A stretch of DNA of 64,000 nt, from positions 2,790,001 to 2,854,000 of the forward strand of contig CAVPVB010000007.1 in the NCBI GenBank assembly GCA_963709085.1, in the 5' to 3' direction. The position numbers and the translations under genes were made by a program. The notes beneath the pieces are model-generated. The model made no database searches and was not told where the DNA came from. It saw nothing but the letters and a program-made list of their open reading frames with translations. This document shows, one piece after another, positions 34,750 through 42,648 of this stretch; within the stretch, counting starts at the first letter, position 1, and the number at the start of each line of letters is the position of its first letter. This stretch comes from Rhodovastum sp963709085. Its GTDB lineage: Bacteria > Pseudomonadota > Alphaproteobacteria > Acetobacterales > Acetobacteraceae.

Positions 34750-35934
34750 TTACTCCGCCGCCTGGGTTGCGTAGGGTGCGGCGACCTCGGCATAGGCCCA
34801 GTCGAGCCAGGGCAGCAGGGCGCGGATGTCGTCCGGTTCCACGGTGGCGCCGGCCCAGATGCGCAGGCCCGGCGGGGCGTCGCGGTAGCTGCCGATGTCG
34901 TAGGCTACTTTTTCCTTCTCCAGCAGCGAGGCGAGCTTCTTCGCCGCCTCGGCCTGGCCGGCCGCGTCCAGGGCGATGAACCACGGGGCGGTTATCTTCA
35001 GGCAGACGGAGGTGTTGGAACGGGTTTGCGGAACCTCGGCGAGGAAATCCGCCCAGCCGGATTGCGCCGCCCAGGCGGCGATGGCAGCGAGGCTGGCCTC
35101 GCTGCGGGCGATCAGCGCGGGCAGGCCGCCGATCGACTCCGCCCAGCGCAGCCCGTCCACCGCGTCCTCAACCGCCAGCATGCTCGGCGTGTTGATGGTC
35201 TCGCCCTTGAAGATGCCTTCGGTCAGCTTGCCGCCGCTGGTGAGGCGGAAAATCTTCGGCAGCGGCCACGCGGGCTTGTAGGTGAGCAGGCGCTCGACCG
35301 TGCGCGGCGAGATTGCCAGCATGCCGTGCGCCGCCTCGCCGCCCAGCACTTTTTGCCAGGACCAGGTGACGACATCGAGCTTGTCCCAGGGCAGTTCCTG
35401 GGCAAAGGCGGCCGAGGTCGCATCGGCGATCACCAGGCCCGCGCGGTCGGCCGGAATCCAGTCGCCGTTCGGAAACCGCACGCCGGAGGTGGTGCCGTTC
35501 CAGGCCAGCACGACATCGTGAGAAAAATCGACCTCGGCGAGGTCGGGCAACTGCCCGTACGGCGCCTTCAGCACCCGCGCGTCAGGCAGCTTGAGCTGCT
35601 TCACGACGTCGGTTGCCCAGGTTTCGGAAAAACTCTCGAAGGCCAGGACATCGACCGGACGGGCGCCGAGCAGCGACCACAGCGCCATCTCGACCGCGCC
35701 GGTGTCGGACGCCGGCACGATGCCCAGGCGCCAGTCGGCGGGAATGCCGAGGATGCGGCGCGACCGCTCGATCACATCGGCGAGACGCGCCTTCGGGTCC
35801 TTGGCCCGGTGGCTGCGTCCGAGCAGCGCGCCTTCCAGCGCGGCAACCGACCAACCAGGTCGTTTGGCGCAGGGACCGGATGAAAAATGGGGGTTTGCCG
35901 GACGCATGCCCGGCCTGGTAGCGGCGATCGCCAT
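34750..35934 (-). CDS. serC: Phosphoserine aminotransferase
   Basis: Second step of serine synthesis (3-phosphohydroxypyruvate to phosphoserine with glutamate) and the matching step in pyridoxal phosphate synthesis. 394 residues of the alphaproteobacterial form (RPANPHFSSGPCAKRPGW). The PLP lysine is in VVTWSWQKVLGGE. It is co-transcribed with serA downstream. A structured leader upstream of ATG 35934 probably controls translation. Confidence 0.95.
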   Translation of the reverse strand: MAIAATRPGMRPANPHFSSGPCAKRPGWSVAALEGALLGRSHRAKDPKARLADVIERSRRILGIPADWRLGIVPASDTGAVEMALWSLLGARPVDVLAFESFSETWATDVVKQLKLPDARVLKAPYGQLPDLAEVDFSHDVVLAWNGTTSGVRFPNGDWIPADRAGLVIADATSAAFAQELPWDKLDVVTWSWQKVLGGEAAHGMLAISPRTVERLLTYKPAWPLPKIFRLTSGGKLTEGIFKGETINTPSMLAVEDAVDGLRWAESIGGLPALIARSEASLAAIAAWAAQSGWADFLAEVPQTRSNTSVCLKITAPWFIALDAAGQAEAAKKLASLLEKEKVAYDIGSYRDAPPGLRIWAGATVEPDDIRALLPWLDWAYAEVAAPYATQAAE

Positions 35935-35990
35935 GATCGCTCTCCCTTACAGAAGAGAAGCGCCCCGGTGGGGGGGCGTGACCCGGGGCG
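35935..35990 (-). promoter_or_regulatory. Structured serC leader, possible serC RNA motif
   Basis: On the minus strand two hairpins precede serC. The first pairs CGCCCCGG (forward 35983-35990 read in reverse) with CCGGGGCG (35961-35968). The second folds TTCTCTT against AAGGGAG around CTGT and contains the serC ribosome-binding site AAGGGAG (forward 35942-35948), 7 bases before the ATG. A ribosome-binding site held in the second of two hairpins fits the serC RNA motif described in Alphaproteobacteria as I recall it. Assignment is by position and shape only. Confidence 0.45.
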
Positions 35991-36027
35991 TTCCTAGCGA
36001 GATCGATGGTGCGGCGCAATGGGAGAT

Positions 36028-36124
36028 TGGGTGAAGCAAGGCCAGGGGCTTTGCCCCTGGACCCCACCAAGGGCCGAGAGGCCCTTGGCGGGTCCAGGGC
36101 AGAGCCCTGGCCTTCCTTCACCCC
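36028..36124. repeat. Palindromic repeat copy 8
   Basis: A full single-length copy: TGGGTGAAGCAAGGCC edge, CCAGGGGCTTTGCCCCTGG, CCAAGGGCCGAGAGGCCCTTGG, CCAGGGCAGAGCCCTGG and CCTTCCTTCACCC edge. Its right edge overlaps the 3' end of the GNAT gene and provides its TGA (36118-36120). Confidence 0.9.
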
Positions 36125-36642
36125 ACCCCCCCTTCCGGTGCGTCTTCATCGGCCAGCTTCGCCCAGCGCTCATGGTCGCGCCAGATGCCAGCAATGCGCA
36201 GATAGCGGGGTGAGAAGCCTTCCAGGCGGAAGCCGAGGCGCTGCACCAGCGCCCGTGAGCGCAAATTATCGGGCTGGATGTTCGACTCCACCCGGTGCAG
36301 GCCGAGATCGTTGAAAGCGTGCGCGACGGCCAGTTCGACGGCGCGCGTCATCAGGCCGCGGCCACCGAAACCGGCCATGGCGAAATAGCCGAGCGAAGCG
36401 CTGCAGAACATGCCGTAGACGATGTCGTTGAGGTTCACGAGGCCGGCGATGGCGCCCTCGGCCTCGGCGACCAGCGCCACTTTGCGGCCGGTGCGTGTCT
36501 CGGCGAACCAGCGGTCGAAGCCATCCCGGTCCGTGAACGGCTCCACCCAGGCGCCGTGCGCCTCGCGGCTGGCGAGGTTGCCGCGGATCAGCGCCCCGGC
36601 ATCGTGCTGCGTCGCGCGCCGGATGGTCACGATGTCGGCCAT
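36118..36642 (-). CDS. GNAT-family N-acetyltransferase (RimJ-like)
   Basis: A 174-residue acetyl-CoA-dependent acyltransferase. LGYFAMAGFGGRGLMTRAV is the acetyl-CoA-binding motif A, and GLHRVESNIQPDNLRSRALV with LGFRLEGFSPRYLRI are the RimJ/RimL C-terminal motifs. Substrate unknown; ribosomal-protein or small-molecule acetylation are both possible. ATG 36642 (MADIVTIRRAT) is chosen over the longer frame to 36729. The stop codon is part of repeat copy 8. Confidence 0.88.
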   Translation of the reverse strand: MADIVTIRRATQHDAGALIRGNLASREAHGAWVEPFTDRDGFDRWFAETRTGRKVALVAEAEGAIAGLVNLNDIVYGMFCSASLGYFAMAGFGGRGLMTRAVELAVAHAFNDLGLHRVESNIQPDNLRSRALVQRLGFRLEGFSPRYLRIAGIWRDHERWAKLADEDAPEGGVG

Positions 36643-36756
36643 GGCAGTATTCCGATCTCTGCGGCCAGTCCGAATGTCGGCCGGCGAGCATGGCGGGGCA
36701 AGAGGCGGGATGGCGGCGGAGAGCGACACGCCCTGTTCGGCCCCCTCCCCCCCGGT

Positions 36757-37566
36757 CTAGCCCGGCACCTCGAGCACCATGCCGTCATAGCCCGGTTCCA
36801 CCGGCACCGGCAGGTGGGCGCACAGCCAGGCCCAGTCCATGTCCTGGCCCATATGGGTCAGCACCGCCCGTCGCGGCCGCACCCGGGCGATCCATTCCAG
36901 CACCCGGTCGAGCCAGGCATGGGTGCGGTGGAAGTCGCGCTGGAAGCAGCCGACCACCCAGGTATCCACGCCTTCGAGCGTGGCAAAGGCCGCCTCGTCG
37001 AGGGTGACCGCGTCGGTCGAATAGGCGAATGGCCCGGCGCGCAGGCCGACCGAGCGGGAATAGCCGTGATCCTGATCGAAAATCTGCACCTGCAGCGCCC
37101 CGACCTCCACCGTCTCGCGGGGCAGGATCGGGCGCCGCACCAGCACGGGCCGGTAGAAACCGGGCGGCTGCCAGGGATGGAAGGCATAGCCGAACCGTCC
37201 CTCGATTTCGTCCAGCGTCGTTGCGGTGCCGAACGCCTCCAGCGGCCGGCCGGCGATGCGGTTGAGAATGCGCACATCGTCCAGACCGACGATGTGGTCG
37301 GCATGCGCGTGGGTGAACAACACCGCGTCCACCCGGGCAATGCCGCACTCCAGCAATTGCGCGCGCATGTCCGGCGAGGTGTCGACCAGCAGGGTCCCTC
37401 CCCCGCTTCCGTCGGGAGCTTGCAGCACGACGCTGCTGCGGGTGCGCCGGTTGCGCGGCTCGGCCGGGTCGCAGGCGCCCCAGTCACCGTGACCGTCCGG
37501 CCCGCCGATATGCGGCACCCCGGCCGAACCGCCGCTGCCCAGCAGAATGGCCCGGACGGCAGTCAC
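36757..37566 (-). CDS. MBL-fold metallohydrolase (PhnP/RNase Z-like)
   Basis: A 269-residue metallo-beta-lactamase-fold enzyme. The metal site is seen in FTHAHADHIVGLDD (HxHxDH), with later His/Asp ligands in FDQDHGYSRSVG, YSTDA and VLTHMGQDM. The group usually follows tatD in alphaproteobacteria and resembles PhnP cyclic phosphodiesterase. The ATG overlaps the tatD stop by 4 bases, so it is the last gene of the holB-metG-tatD operon. Substrate unknown. Confidence 0.9.
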   Translation of the reverse strand: MTAVRAILLGSGGSAGVPHIGGPDGHGDWGACDPAEPRNRRTRSSVVLQAPDGSGGGTLLVDTSPDMRAQLLECGIARVDAVLFTHAHADHIVGLDDVRILNRIAGRPLEAFGTATTLDEIEGRFGYAFHPWQPPGFYRPVLVRRPILPRETVEVGALQVQIFDQDHGYSRSVGLRAGPFAYSTDAVTLDEAAFATLEGVDTWVVGCFQRDFHRTHAWLDRVLEWIARVRPRRAVLTHMGQDMDWAWLCAHLPVPVEPGYDGMVLEVPG

Positions 37567-38351
37567 GCGGCGGGGGCGACCTGGGCCTTGGCGAACAGGC
37601 GGCGGAAATTTGCCGTGGTCTGCCCGGCCAGCGCTTCCGGGGTGAGGCCCTTCACTTCGGCGAGCACCCGGGCGGTATGCGCCACCCAGGCCGGCTCGTT
37701 GCGCTTGCCCCGGAAGGGCAGCGGGGCGAGATACGGTGAATCGGTTTCCACCAACAGACGATCCAGCGGAATTTGTCCGGCTATATCCCTGATTTCGGAT
37801 GATTTCGGAAACGTTAAGATGCCGGAGAAACTGATATAGCCGCCGAGCGCCAGCGCCGCCTCGGCCAGGCCGCGCCCGGAGCTGAAGCAGTGCAGGAGAA
37901 AGCCGAATTTTTTCTCGTTCGCCAATTCATCGCGCAGAATGGTGATCATGTCGTCGTCGGCGTCGCGGGCGTGGATGACGAGCGGCAGGCCGCTGAGCGC
38001 CGCCGCCCGCACATGGGCGCGGAAACAGGCTTGCTGCACGTCGCGCGGCGCCTTGTCGTAGAAATAGTCGAGTCCCGCCTCGCCGATGCCGATGCAGCGC
38101 GGATGCGCCGCCAGGGCGGCAATTTCCGCCGGGGCCGGAACCGGGTGCTCGGCGGCGTGGTGCGGATGGGTTCCCACCGTGCACCACACATTGGGGTGCG
38201 CCTCGGCCAGCGCGAACATTTCCGGCGAGCGGCTCAGGCGGGTGCCGATGGTGACCATCTCCCCCACCCCTGCCGCGGCGGCGCGCGCCAGCACGGCGTC
38301 GATCTCGTCAGGGCGGTAATAGTCCAGATGGCAATGCGAATCGATCAGCAT
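37563..38351 (-). CDS. TatD-family metal-dependent deoxyribonuclease
   Basis: A TIM-barrel metallo-hydrolase with 3'-5' DNase activity in characterised members. Metal ligands appear in IDSHCHLDYY, GEAGLDYFYD, LPLVIHARDADDD, LLHCFSSG and LLVETDSPYLAP. 262 residues from ATG 38351 (MLIDSHCH); ATG 38378 would add nine residues and overlap metG by 23 bases. No ribosome-binding site decides between them. Order holB-metG-tatD-MBL is conserved in many alphaproteobacteria. Confidence 0.92.
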   Translation of the reverse strand: MLIDSHCHLDYYRPDEIDAVLARAAAAGVGEMVTIGTRLSRSPEMFALAEAHPNVWCTVGTHPHHAAEHPVPAPAEIAALAAHPRCIGIGEAGLDYFYDKAPRDVQQACFRAHVRAAALSGLPLVIHARDADDDMITILRDELANEKKFGFLLHCFSSGRGLAEAALALGGYISFSGILTFPKSSEIRDIAGQIPLDRLLVETDSPYLAPLPFRGKRNEPAWVAHTARVLAEVKGLTPEALAGQTTANFRRLFAKAQVAPAA

Positions 38352-38355
38352 CAAA

Positions 38356-39903
38356 TTACTGTACAACATCATCGACATGACGGGGAAACACCCCCTGCGG
38401 CGGCGGCAGCACCGTGCCGTCCGGCAGCGGCGTGGCGAGGGCGGCCAGGTCGCGCGCGCCCTCCGGCACGCCGAGCTGGTCCAGCATCTTGGCCATGCTG
38501 CCCGGCATGAAGGGCTGCAGCACGGTGGCCACCGATCGCAGCACGTCGGCCAGCACCCGCAGCACGCTGGCCATGCGCTCGGGGTCGGTCTTCTTCAGCG
38601 CCCAGGGGGCCTGGCGGTCGATATAGCCATTGCCGGCCCGCACCAGTTTCCACACTTCCTCCAGCGCCTCGTGAAAGGCCTGGCGGTCGATATAGCCGCG
38701 CAGCAGCGCGGGCAGCGCATCGGCGGCGGCCAGGATGGCGGTATCCTCCTCGGTGGGCGCGCCGCGCGGCGGCAGCACGCCGGCGCAGTTGCGGGCCACC
38801 AGACTCAGCGAGCGCTGCGACAGATTGCCGAGATCGTTGGCAAGCTCGACATTCATGCGCGAAATCAGCGCCCGCCGGCTGAAATCCCCGTCGCTGCCGA
38901 ACGGCACCTCGCGGAGAAGAAAAAACCGCACCGGGTCAAGCCCGTAGGCTGCCACCAGATCGGCGGGGGCGATGACGTTGCCGAGCGATTTGCTCATCTT
39001 CTCGCCCTCGATGGTCCACCAGCCATGGGCGAACACCCGCTTCGGCGGCGCGAGCCCGGCGGCCATCAGGAAGGCGGGCCAGTAGACGGCGTGGAAGCGC
39101 AGGATGTCCTTGCCGACCATGTGCAGGTCGGCGGGCCAGAAGCCGGCGCGCGGCGCGGCGGGGTCGGGCCAGCCGGTGGCGGTGACGTAGTTGTTCAGCG
39201 CGTCCAGCCACACATACATTACATGCGCCGGATCGCCCGGCACCGGAATGCCCCAGCGGAAGCTGGTGCGGCTGACCGACAGATCCTTCAGCCCGCCGCG
39301 GACGAAGCTCAGCACCTCGTTGCGCCGGCTGGTGGGGGCGATGAAATCGGGGTGGCTGTCGTAGAATTCCAGCAGCCGGTCCTGCCAGGCGGAGAGGCGG
39401 AAGAAATAGCTGGGCTCGACCACCCACTCCGCCGGTGCGCCGGACGGGGCGACGCGGCTGCCGTCCGGACGGGTGGTGAGTTCGGACTCGTCGTAGAACG
39501 CTTCGTCGCGGACCGCGTACCAGCCCTCATAGCCGCCCAGGTAGATTTCGCCGGCATCCTGCAGGCGGCGCCAGAGTTCGGTGGTGGCGATCTTGTGCCG
39601 CAGTTCGGTCGTGCGGATGAAATCGTCGTTGGAGACGCCCATGGCGCGGGCCATGTCCTGGAAAGCGGTGCTGACCCGGTCGGTGAATCCCAGCGGGTCG
39701 ATTCCGGCCGCGGAAGCCGCTTTTTCGACCTTCTGCCCGTGCTCGTCGGTGCCGGTGAGGAAGAAAACGTCGAACCCATCCAGCCGCTTCCAGCGGGCCA
39801 GCACGTCACAGGCGATCGTGGTGTAGGCGTGGCCGATATGCGGCACGTCGTTGACGTAATAGATCGGGGTGGTGACGTAGAATTTGGGTTTCATGGGGCT
39901 CAT
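38356..39903 (-). CDS. metG: Methionyl-tRNA synthetase
   Basis: Charges tRNA-Met. 515 residues of the short form without a C-terminal tRNA-binding domain. HIGH signature in VPHIGHAYTT, KMSKS in GEKMSKSLGN, and the anticodon-binding helical domain at the C-terminus (GNLSQRSLSL, INRQAPWALKK-like region). ATG 39903 overlaps the holB TGA (ATGA), supporting translational coupling; ATG 39894 (MKPKFYV) is three codons inside. Confidence 0.96.
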   Translation of the reverse strand: MSPMKPKFYVTTPIYYVNDVPHIGHAYTTIACDVLARWKRLDGFDVFFLTGTDEHGQKVEKAASAAGIDPLGFTDRVSTAFQDMARAMGVSNDDFIRTTELRHKIATTELWRRLQDAGEIYLGGYEGWYAVRDEAFYDESELTTRPDGSRVAPSGAPAEWVVEPSYFFRLSAWQDRLLEFYDSHPDFIAPTSRRNEVLSFVRGGLKDLSVSRTSFRWGIPVPGDPAHVMYVWLDALNNYVTATGWPDPAAPRAGFWPADLHMVGKDILRFHAVYWPAFLMAAGLAPPKRVFAHGWWTIEGEKMSKSLGNVIAPADLVAAYGLDPVRFFLLREVPFGSDGDFSRRALISRMNVELANDLGNLSQRSLSLVARNCAGVLPPRGAPTEEDTAILAAADALPALLRGYIDRQAFHEALEEVWKLVRAGNGYIDRQAPWALKKTDPERMASVLRVLADVLRSVATVLQPFMPGSMAKMLDQLGVPEGARDLAALATPLPDGTVLPPPQGVFPRHVDDVVQ

Positions 39904-40928
39904 GGTGAATAAATCGGGGCAGCGGTGCCGGCCAGCAGGCCAAGGCCGGTCACGATGGCTTGTCGGCGGTCGAGGTGCAGCGCCTCGGTCTCGTCCTGCA
40001 GGCGGCACAGCCCCTGCCACACGTCGACCCAGGCATCAAGGGGCCGGGCGCCGATCAGCCTGATCTGGTCGGGATCGGCCCGGCCGCGCGCCACGTCGCG
40101 CACCGACGCCGCCAGCGCGGTACGCAGCAGGTCCATGAAGGTGGCGAACGCCTCGTCATCGCGCCCCAGCGCATCGGCCACGTCGTGCGCCCGGCCGATG
40201 GTGAGCCTCGGCACGTTCTCCAGCACCTGCGACACCAGCTCGGCCAGCCCCACCCCGTTGCCGGCAGCGAGAGAAAGCGCCCGGCCGGGCGAGCCCTCGG
40301 CCATGGCGGCCAGACGGTCGCGCTCGGCGGGATCGATCCCGGGGCTGAAGCGATCGAGCAACCCGGCCACCTCCGCCTCGGTCAGCGGCGACAGGCGCAG
40401 GCGGCGGCAGCGGCTGCGCAGCGTGGGCAGCAGCCGGCCGGGGGCGGCGCAGACCAGCAGCAGCACCGCGCGCGGCGGCGGTTCTTCCAGCACTTTCAGA
40501 ATGGCGTTGGCGGCCTGGTGGTTGAGGTCCTCGGCGCCGTCCACCATTACCACGCGCCAGCCGCCCTCAGCGGGCGTCAGATGCAGGAAATCGGGGACTC
40601 CGCGGGCATCCGCGACGACGATCTCGCCGCGCATTTTCTTCCGCTTCGGGTCCCATTCCCGCTCGACGGTCAGCAGGTCGGCATGGGTGCCGGCGGCGAC
40701 GCGGCGGAACACCGGATGGGTTTCGGGCAGGAACAGGCCCTCGCCGGCGCCGCCGGCCAGCAGGCGGCGGGCGAAGCGGAAGGCGAGCGTGGCTTTGCCG
40801 ATGCCCGGCGGCCCGGTGATCAGCCAGGCATGATGCAACCGGCCGGCGCGCACCGCCTCGGCCAGGGCCGCCTCCGCCGCGGCGTGGCCGACCAGGATGG
40901 AATTGGCGCGCGGGTCGGGGGCGGTCAT
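39900..40928 (-). CDS. holB: DNA polymerase III subunit delta'
   Basis: A clamp-loader subunit, 342 residues. The Walker-A-like loop GPPGIGKATLAFRFARRL, then VVMVDGAEDLNHQAANAILK and EEPPPRAVLLLV with LPTLRSRCRRLRL (SRC motif) identify the AAA+ delta' fold. ATG 40928 gives MTAPDPRANSILVGH. Normally tmk precedes holB in this operon; here a repeat and a divergent gene lie upstream instead. Confidence 0.93.
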   Translation of the reverse strand: MTAPDPRANSILVGHAAAEAALAEAVRAGRLHHAWLITGPPGIGKATLAFRFARRLLAGGAGEGLFLPETHPVFRRVAAGTHADLLTVEREWDPKRKKMRGEIVVADARGVPDFLHLTPAEGGWRVVMVDGAEDLNHQAANAILKVLEEPPPRAVLLLVCAAPGRLLPTLRSRCRRLRLSPLTEAEVAGLLDRFSPGIDPAERDRLAAMAEGSPGRALSLAAGNGVGLAELVSQVLENVPRLTIGRAHDVADALGRDDEAFATFMDLLRTALAASVRDVARGRADPDQIRLIGARPLDAWVDVWQGLCRLQDETEALHLDRRQAIVTGLGLLAGTAAPIYSP

Positions 40929-41012
40929 GCCGGGTCCTTGCGGGGCGATCCCACGCTCATACCGCAGGGAGAGCGGTTCCCGCCACTTGCACCGCATCAC
41001 CAGGTACGGAGG

Positions 41013-41058
41013 ATTGGGTTCCAAGGACCCAAGCCCTTGGTGGGGCAACGCCCCGATA
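41013..41058. repeat. Palindromic repeat copy 9, partial
   Basis: Carries the TTGGGTTCCAAGG edge and CCAAGCCCTTGGTGGGG followed by GGGGCAACGCCCC, without the CCAGGGC hairpin. It lies directly upstream of the TMEM175-like gene, between divergent genes. Confidence 0.75.
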
Positions 41059-41072
41059 GGAGCAGGCGCAGC

Positions 41073-41702
41073 ATGCACACACAGTACAATCGCATCGCCG
41101 GCCAGAGCATCGAACGCCTGGCCGCGCTGAGCGACGGCGTGTTCGCGGTGGCGTTGACGCTGCTGGTGCTCGACCTGCGCGCCCCGGCGATCGCCGCGGT
41201 GCACAGCGAGGCGGAACTTTGGCAGATTCTGGCGGGGCTGCTGCCGCATTTGCTGGTTTATCTGATGAGTTTTCTCACCCTCGGCATCTTCTGGGTCGGA
41301 CAGCAGACGCAGCTCAACTATTTTGCCCGTGGCGACCGCGATCTGGCCTGGATTCACCTGGCCTTCCTGTTCGCCGTCACGCTGATGCCGTTTTCGACCG
41401 CGCTGATGGCCGGGTTCATCACCTACCGGGTGGCGCTGGCGGAGTATTGGCTGAACGTGCTGCTGCTCGGCGTCATCCTGTTCGCGAGCTGGCGCTACGC
41501 CAGCGGCCACGCGCTGCTGAAGGATGACGTGCCGGCACTGGCCGGCACGTCGATCGAGCGGCGCATCGTCATCGCCCAGGCGCTGTACGGCTTCGGCGCG
41601 CTGCTGTGCCTGGTGAACACCTACTGGAGCATCGGCTTCATCGTGCTGTTGCAGCTCAATTACGCCATCGCGCCGCGCCTGGGGCTGCTTGCCCGGCTGT
41701 AG
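41073..41702 (+). CDS. DUF1211 / TMEM175-like membrane protein
   Basis: 209 residues with six likely membrane segments. The N-terminal RLAALSDGVFAVALTLLVLDL is the family signature (RxxxFSD-type motif, here with Leu for Phe), which in TMEM175 proteins lines a potassium pore. FLTLGIFWVGQQTQLNYF is also characteristic. ATG 41073 follows AGGAGCA at 41058-41064. It converges with mlaA across a strong terminator hairpin. Confidence 0.88.
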   Translation: MHTQYNRIAGQSIERLAALSDGVFAVALTLLVLDLRAPAIAAVHSEAELWQILAGLLPHLLVYLMSFLTLGIFWVGQQTQLNYFARGDRDLAWIHLAFLFAVTLMPFSTALMAGFITYRVALAEYWLNVLLLGVILFASWRYASGHALLKDDVPALAGTSIERRIVIAQALYGFGALLCLVNTYWSIGFIVLLQLNYAIAPRLGLLARL

Positions 41703-41721
41703 GGACTCGCCTGCGCGCCGG

Positions 41722-41751
41722 AGCGCTCTGACCGTTTACGGTCAGAGCGCT
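41722..41751. terminator. Bidirectional terminator hairpin
   Basis: A 13-base perfect stem (41722-41734 with 41739-41751) and a TTTA loop lie between the convergent TMEM175-like and mlaA genes. A T-rich stretch (TTCTTTGTTTTG) follows on the plus strand. Confidence 0.8.
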
Positions 41752-41777
41752 GCAGTTCTTTGTTTTGTCAGGCAATT

Positions 41778-42512
41778 CTACCGGCCGGCTGCCGCCGTCT
41801 GGCCGATGCTGCCCGACGCCGCACCGCAGGCCGTCTTGATGTAGCCCTGGTACTCGCCCCGCTGCACGGCGTAGCCGTCGGCGCCGGGCGGGATGTCGGT
41901 CGCATAGCGCAGCGCCGCGGCCGAGCCGCCGACATCGATGAACACGAAGTCGGCGAAGGCCAGCGTGGTCGAAATAAAACTGAGCAGATAGACCTCGATC
42001 GCCACGCCGCCAGCGAGCAGACCCGCACTGTTCACGTTCGCCGGCCCGACCAGCGGCAGCACCACGTACGGACCCGGCGGCACCCCCGCCGCGCACATCG
42101 CCTCGCCGAAATCGCCCTTCTGCCGGGGCAGGCCGAGCGGGGTCGCGACATCAAACAGGCCGGCGATGCCGACCGTCGAATTGACCACGAACCGTCCGGC
42201 CGAGGTCAGGATCATGTTGGCGTCACGGCGCAGGGCGCCGTTCAGCACATACTCGATTTCGGTGAGGTTGTTGTAGGCGTTGCCAAGCCCGGTCACCACC
42301 GGCGCCGGGGTGTATGGCCCGACGGCATCGACGGTCGGATCGATGACGTAGTCCACGACCCCCTTGTTGAAATCGTACATGGCGCGGTTGAAGGACTGCA
42401 ACGGATCGGACGGCGCCACTCCGACGGCTTCCGCCAGCCCTTCGGCATGACCGGCGGTGGCGGACACAAGCAGGACGGCCGCAAACGCCGCGGCACGAAT
42501 CGGCTGAAACAT
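41778..42512 (-). CDS. mlaA: MlaA/VacJ-family outer-membrane lipid-asymmetry protein
   Basis: A component of the Mla pathway that removes misplaced phospholipids from the outer leaflet. 244 residues. Family motifs: DPLQSFNRAMYDFNKGVVDYV, VNSTVGIAGLFDVA and KGDFGEAM, then a C-terminal YQGYIKTAC. The signal peptide (1-22) has no lipobox Cys, so unlike E. coli MlaA it is probably not lipidated. ATG 42512 with GGGAG upstream. No mlaBCDEF genes are nearby. Confidence 0.92.
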   Translation of the reverse strand: MFQPIRAAAFAAVLLVSATAGHAEGLAEAVGVAPSDPLQSFNRAMYDFNKGVVDYVIDPTVDAVGPYTPAPVVTGLGNAYNNLTEIEYVLNGALRRDANMILTSAGRFVVNSTVGIAGLFDVATPLGLPRQKGDFGEAMCAAGVPPGPYVVLPLVGPANVNSAGLLAGGVAIEVYLLSFISTTLAFADFVFIDVGGSAAALRYATDIPPGADGYAVQRGEYQGYIKTACGAASGSIGQTAAAGR

Positions 42513-42648
42513 GGGAACTCCCTGGCCATAGCGGCCCGGCCGCCGCGGGGATCGCAGCCTGCATGACCGAACGCCGATGCAGGGGGCGGCGTCCGCACCA
42601 CACATCACAGGCTCTTATATCGTGCGCGCCCCCCGCGGCGGAAGCCGG

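Noticed and set aside
32093..34774. 893-codon open frame on the plus strand opposite nfeD and serA
   Set aside because: Antisense shadow covering two real genes and the gap between them; no start signal or domain.
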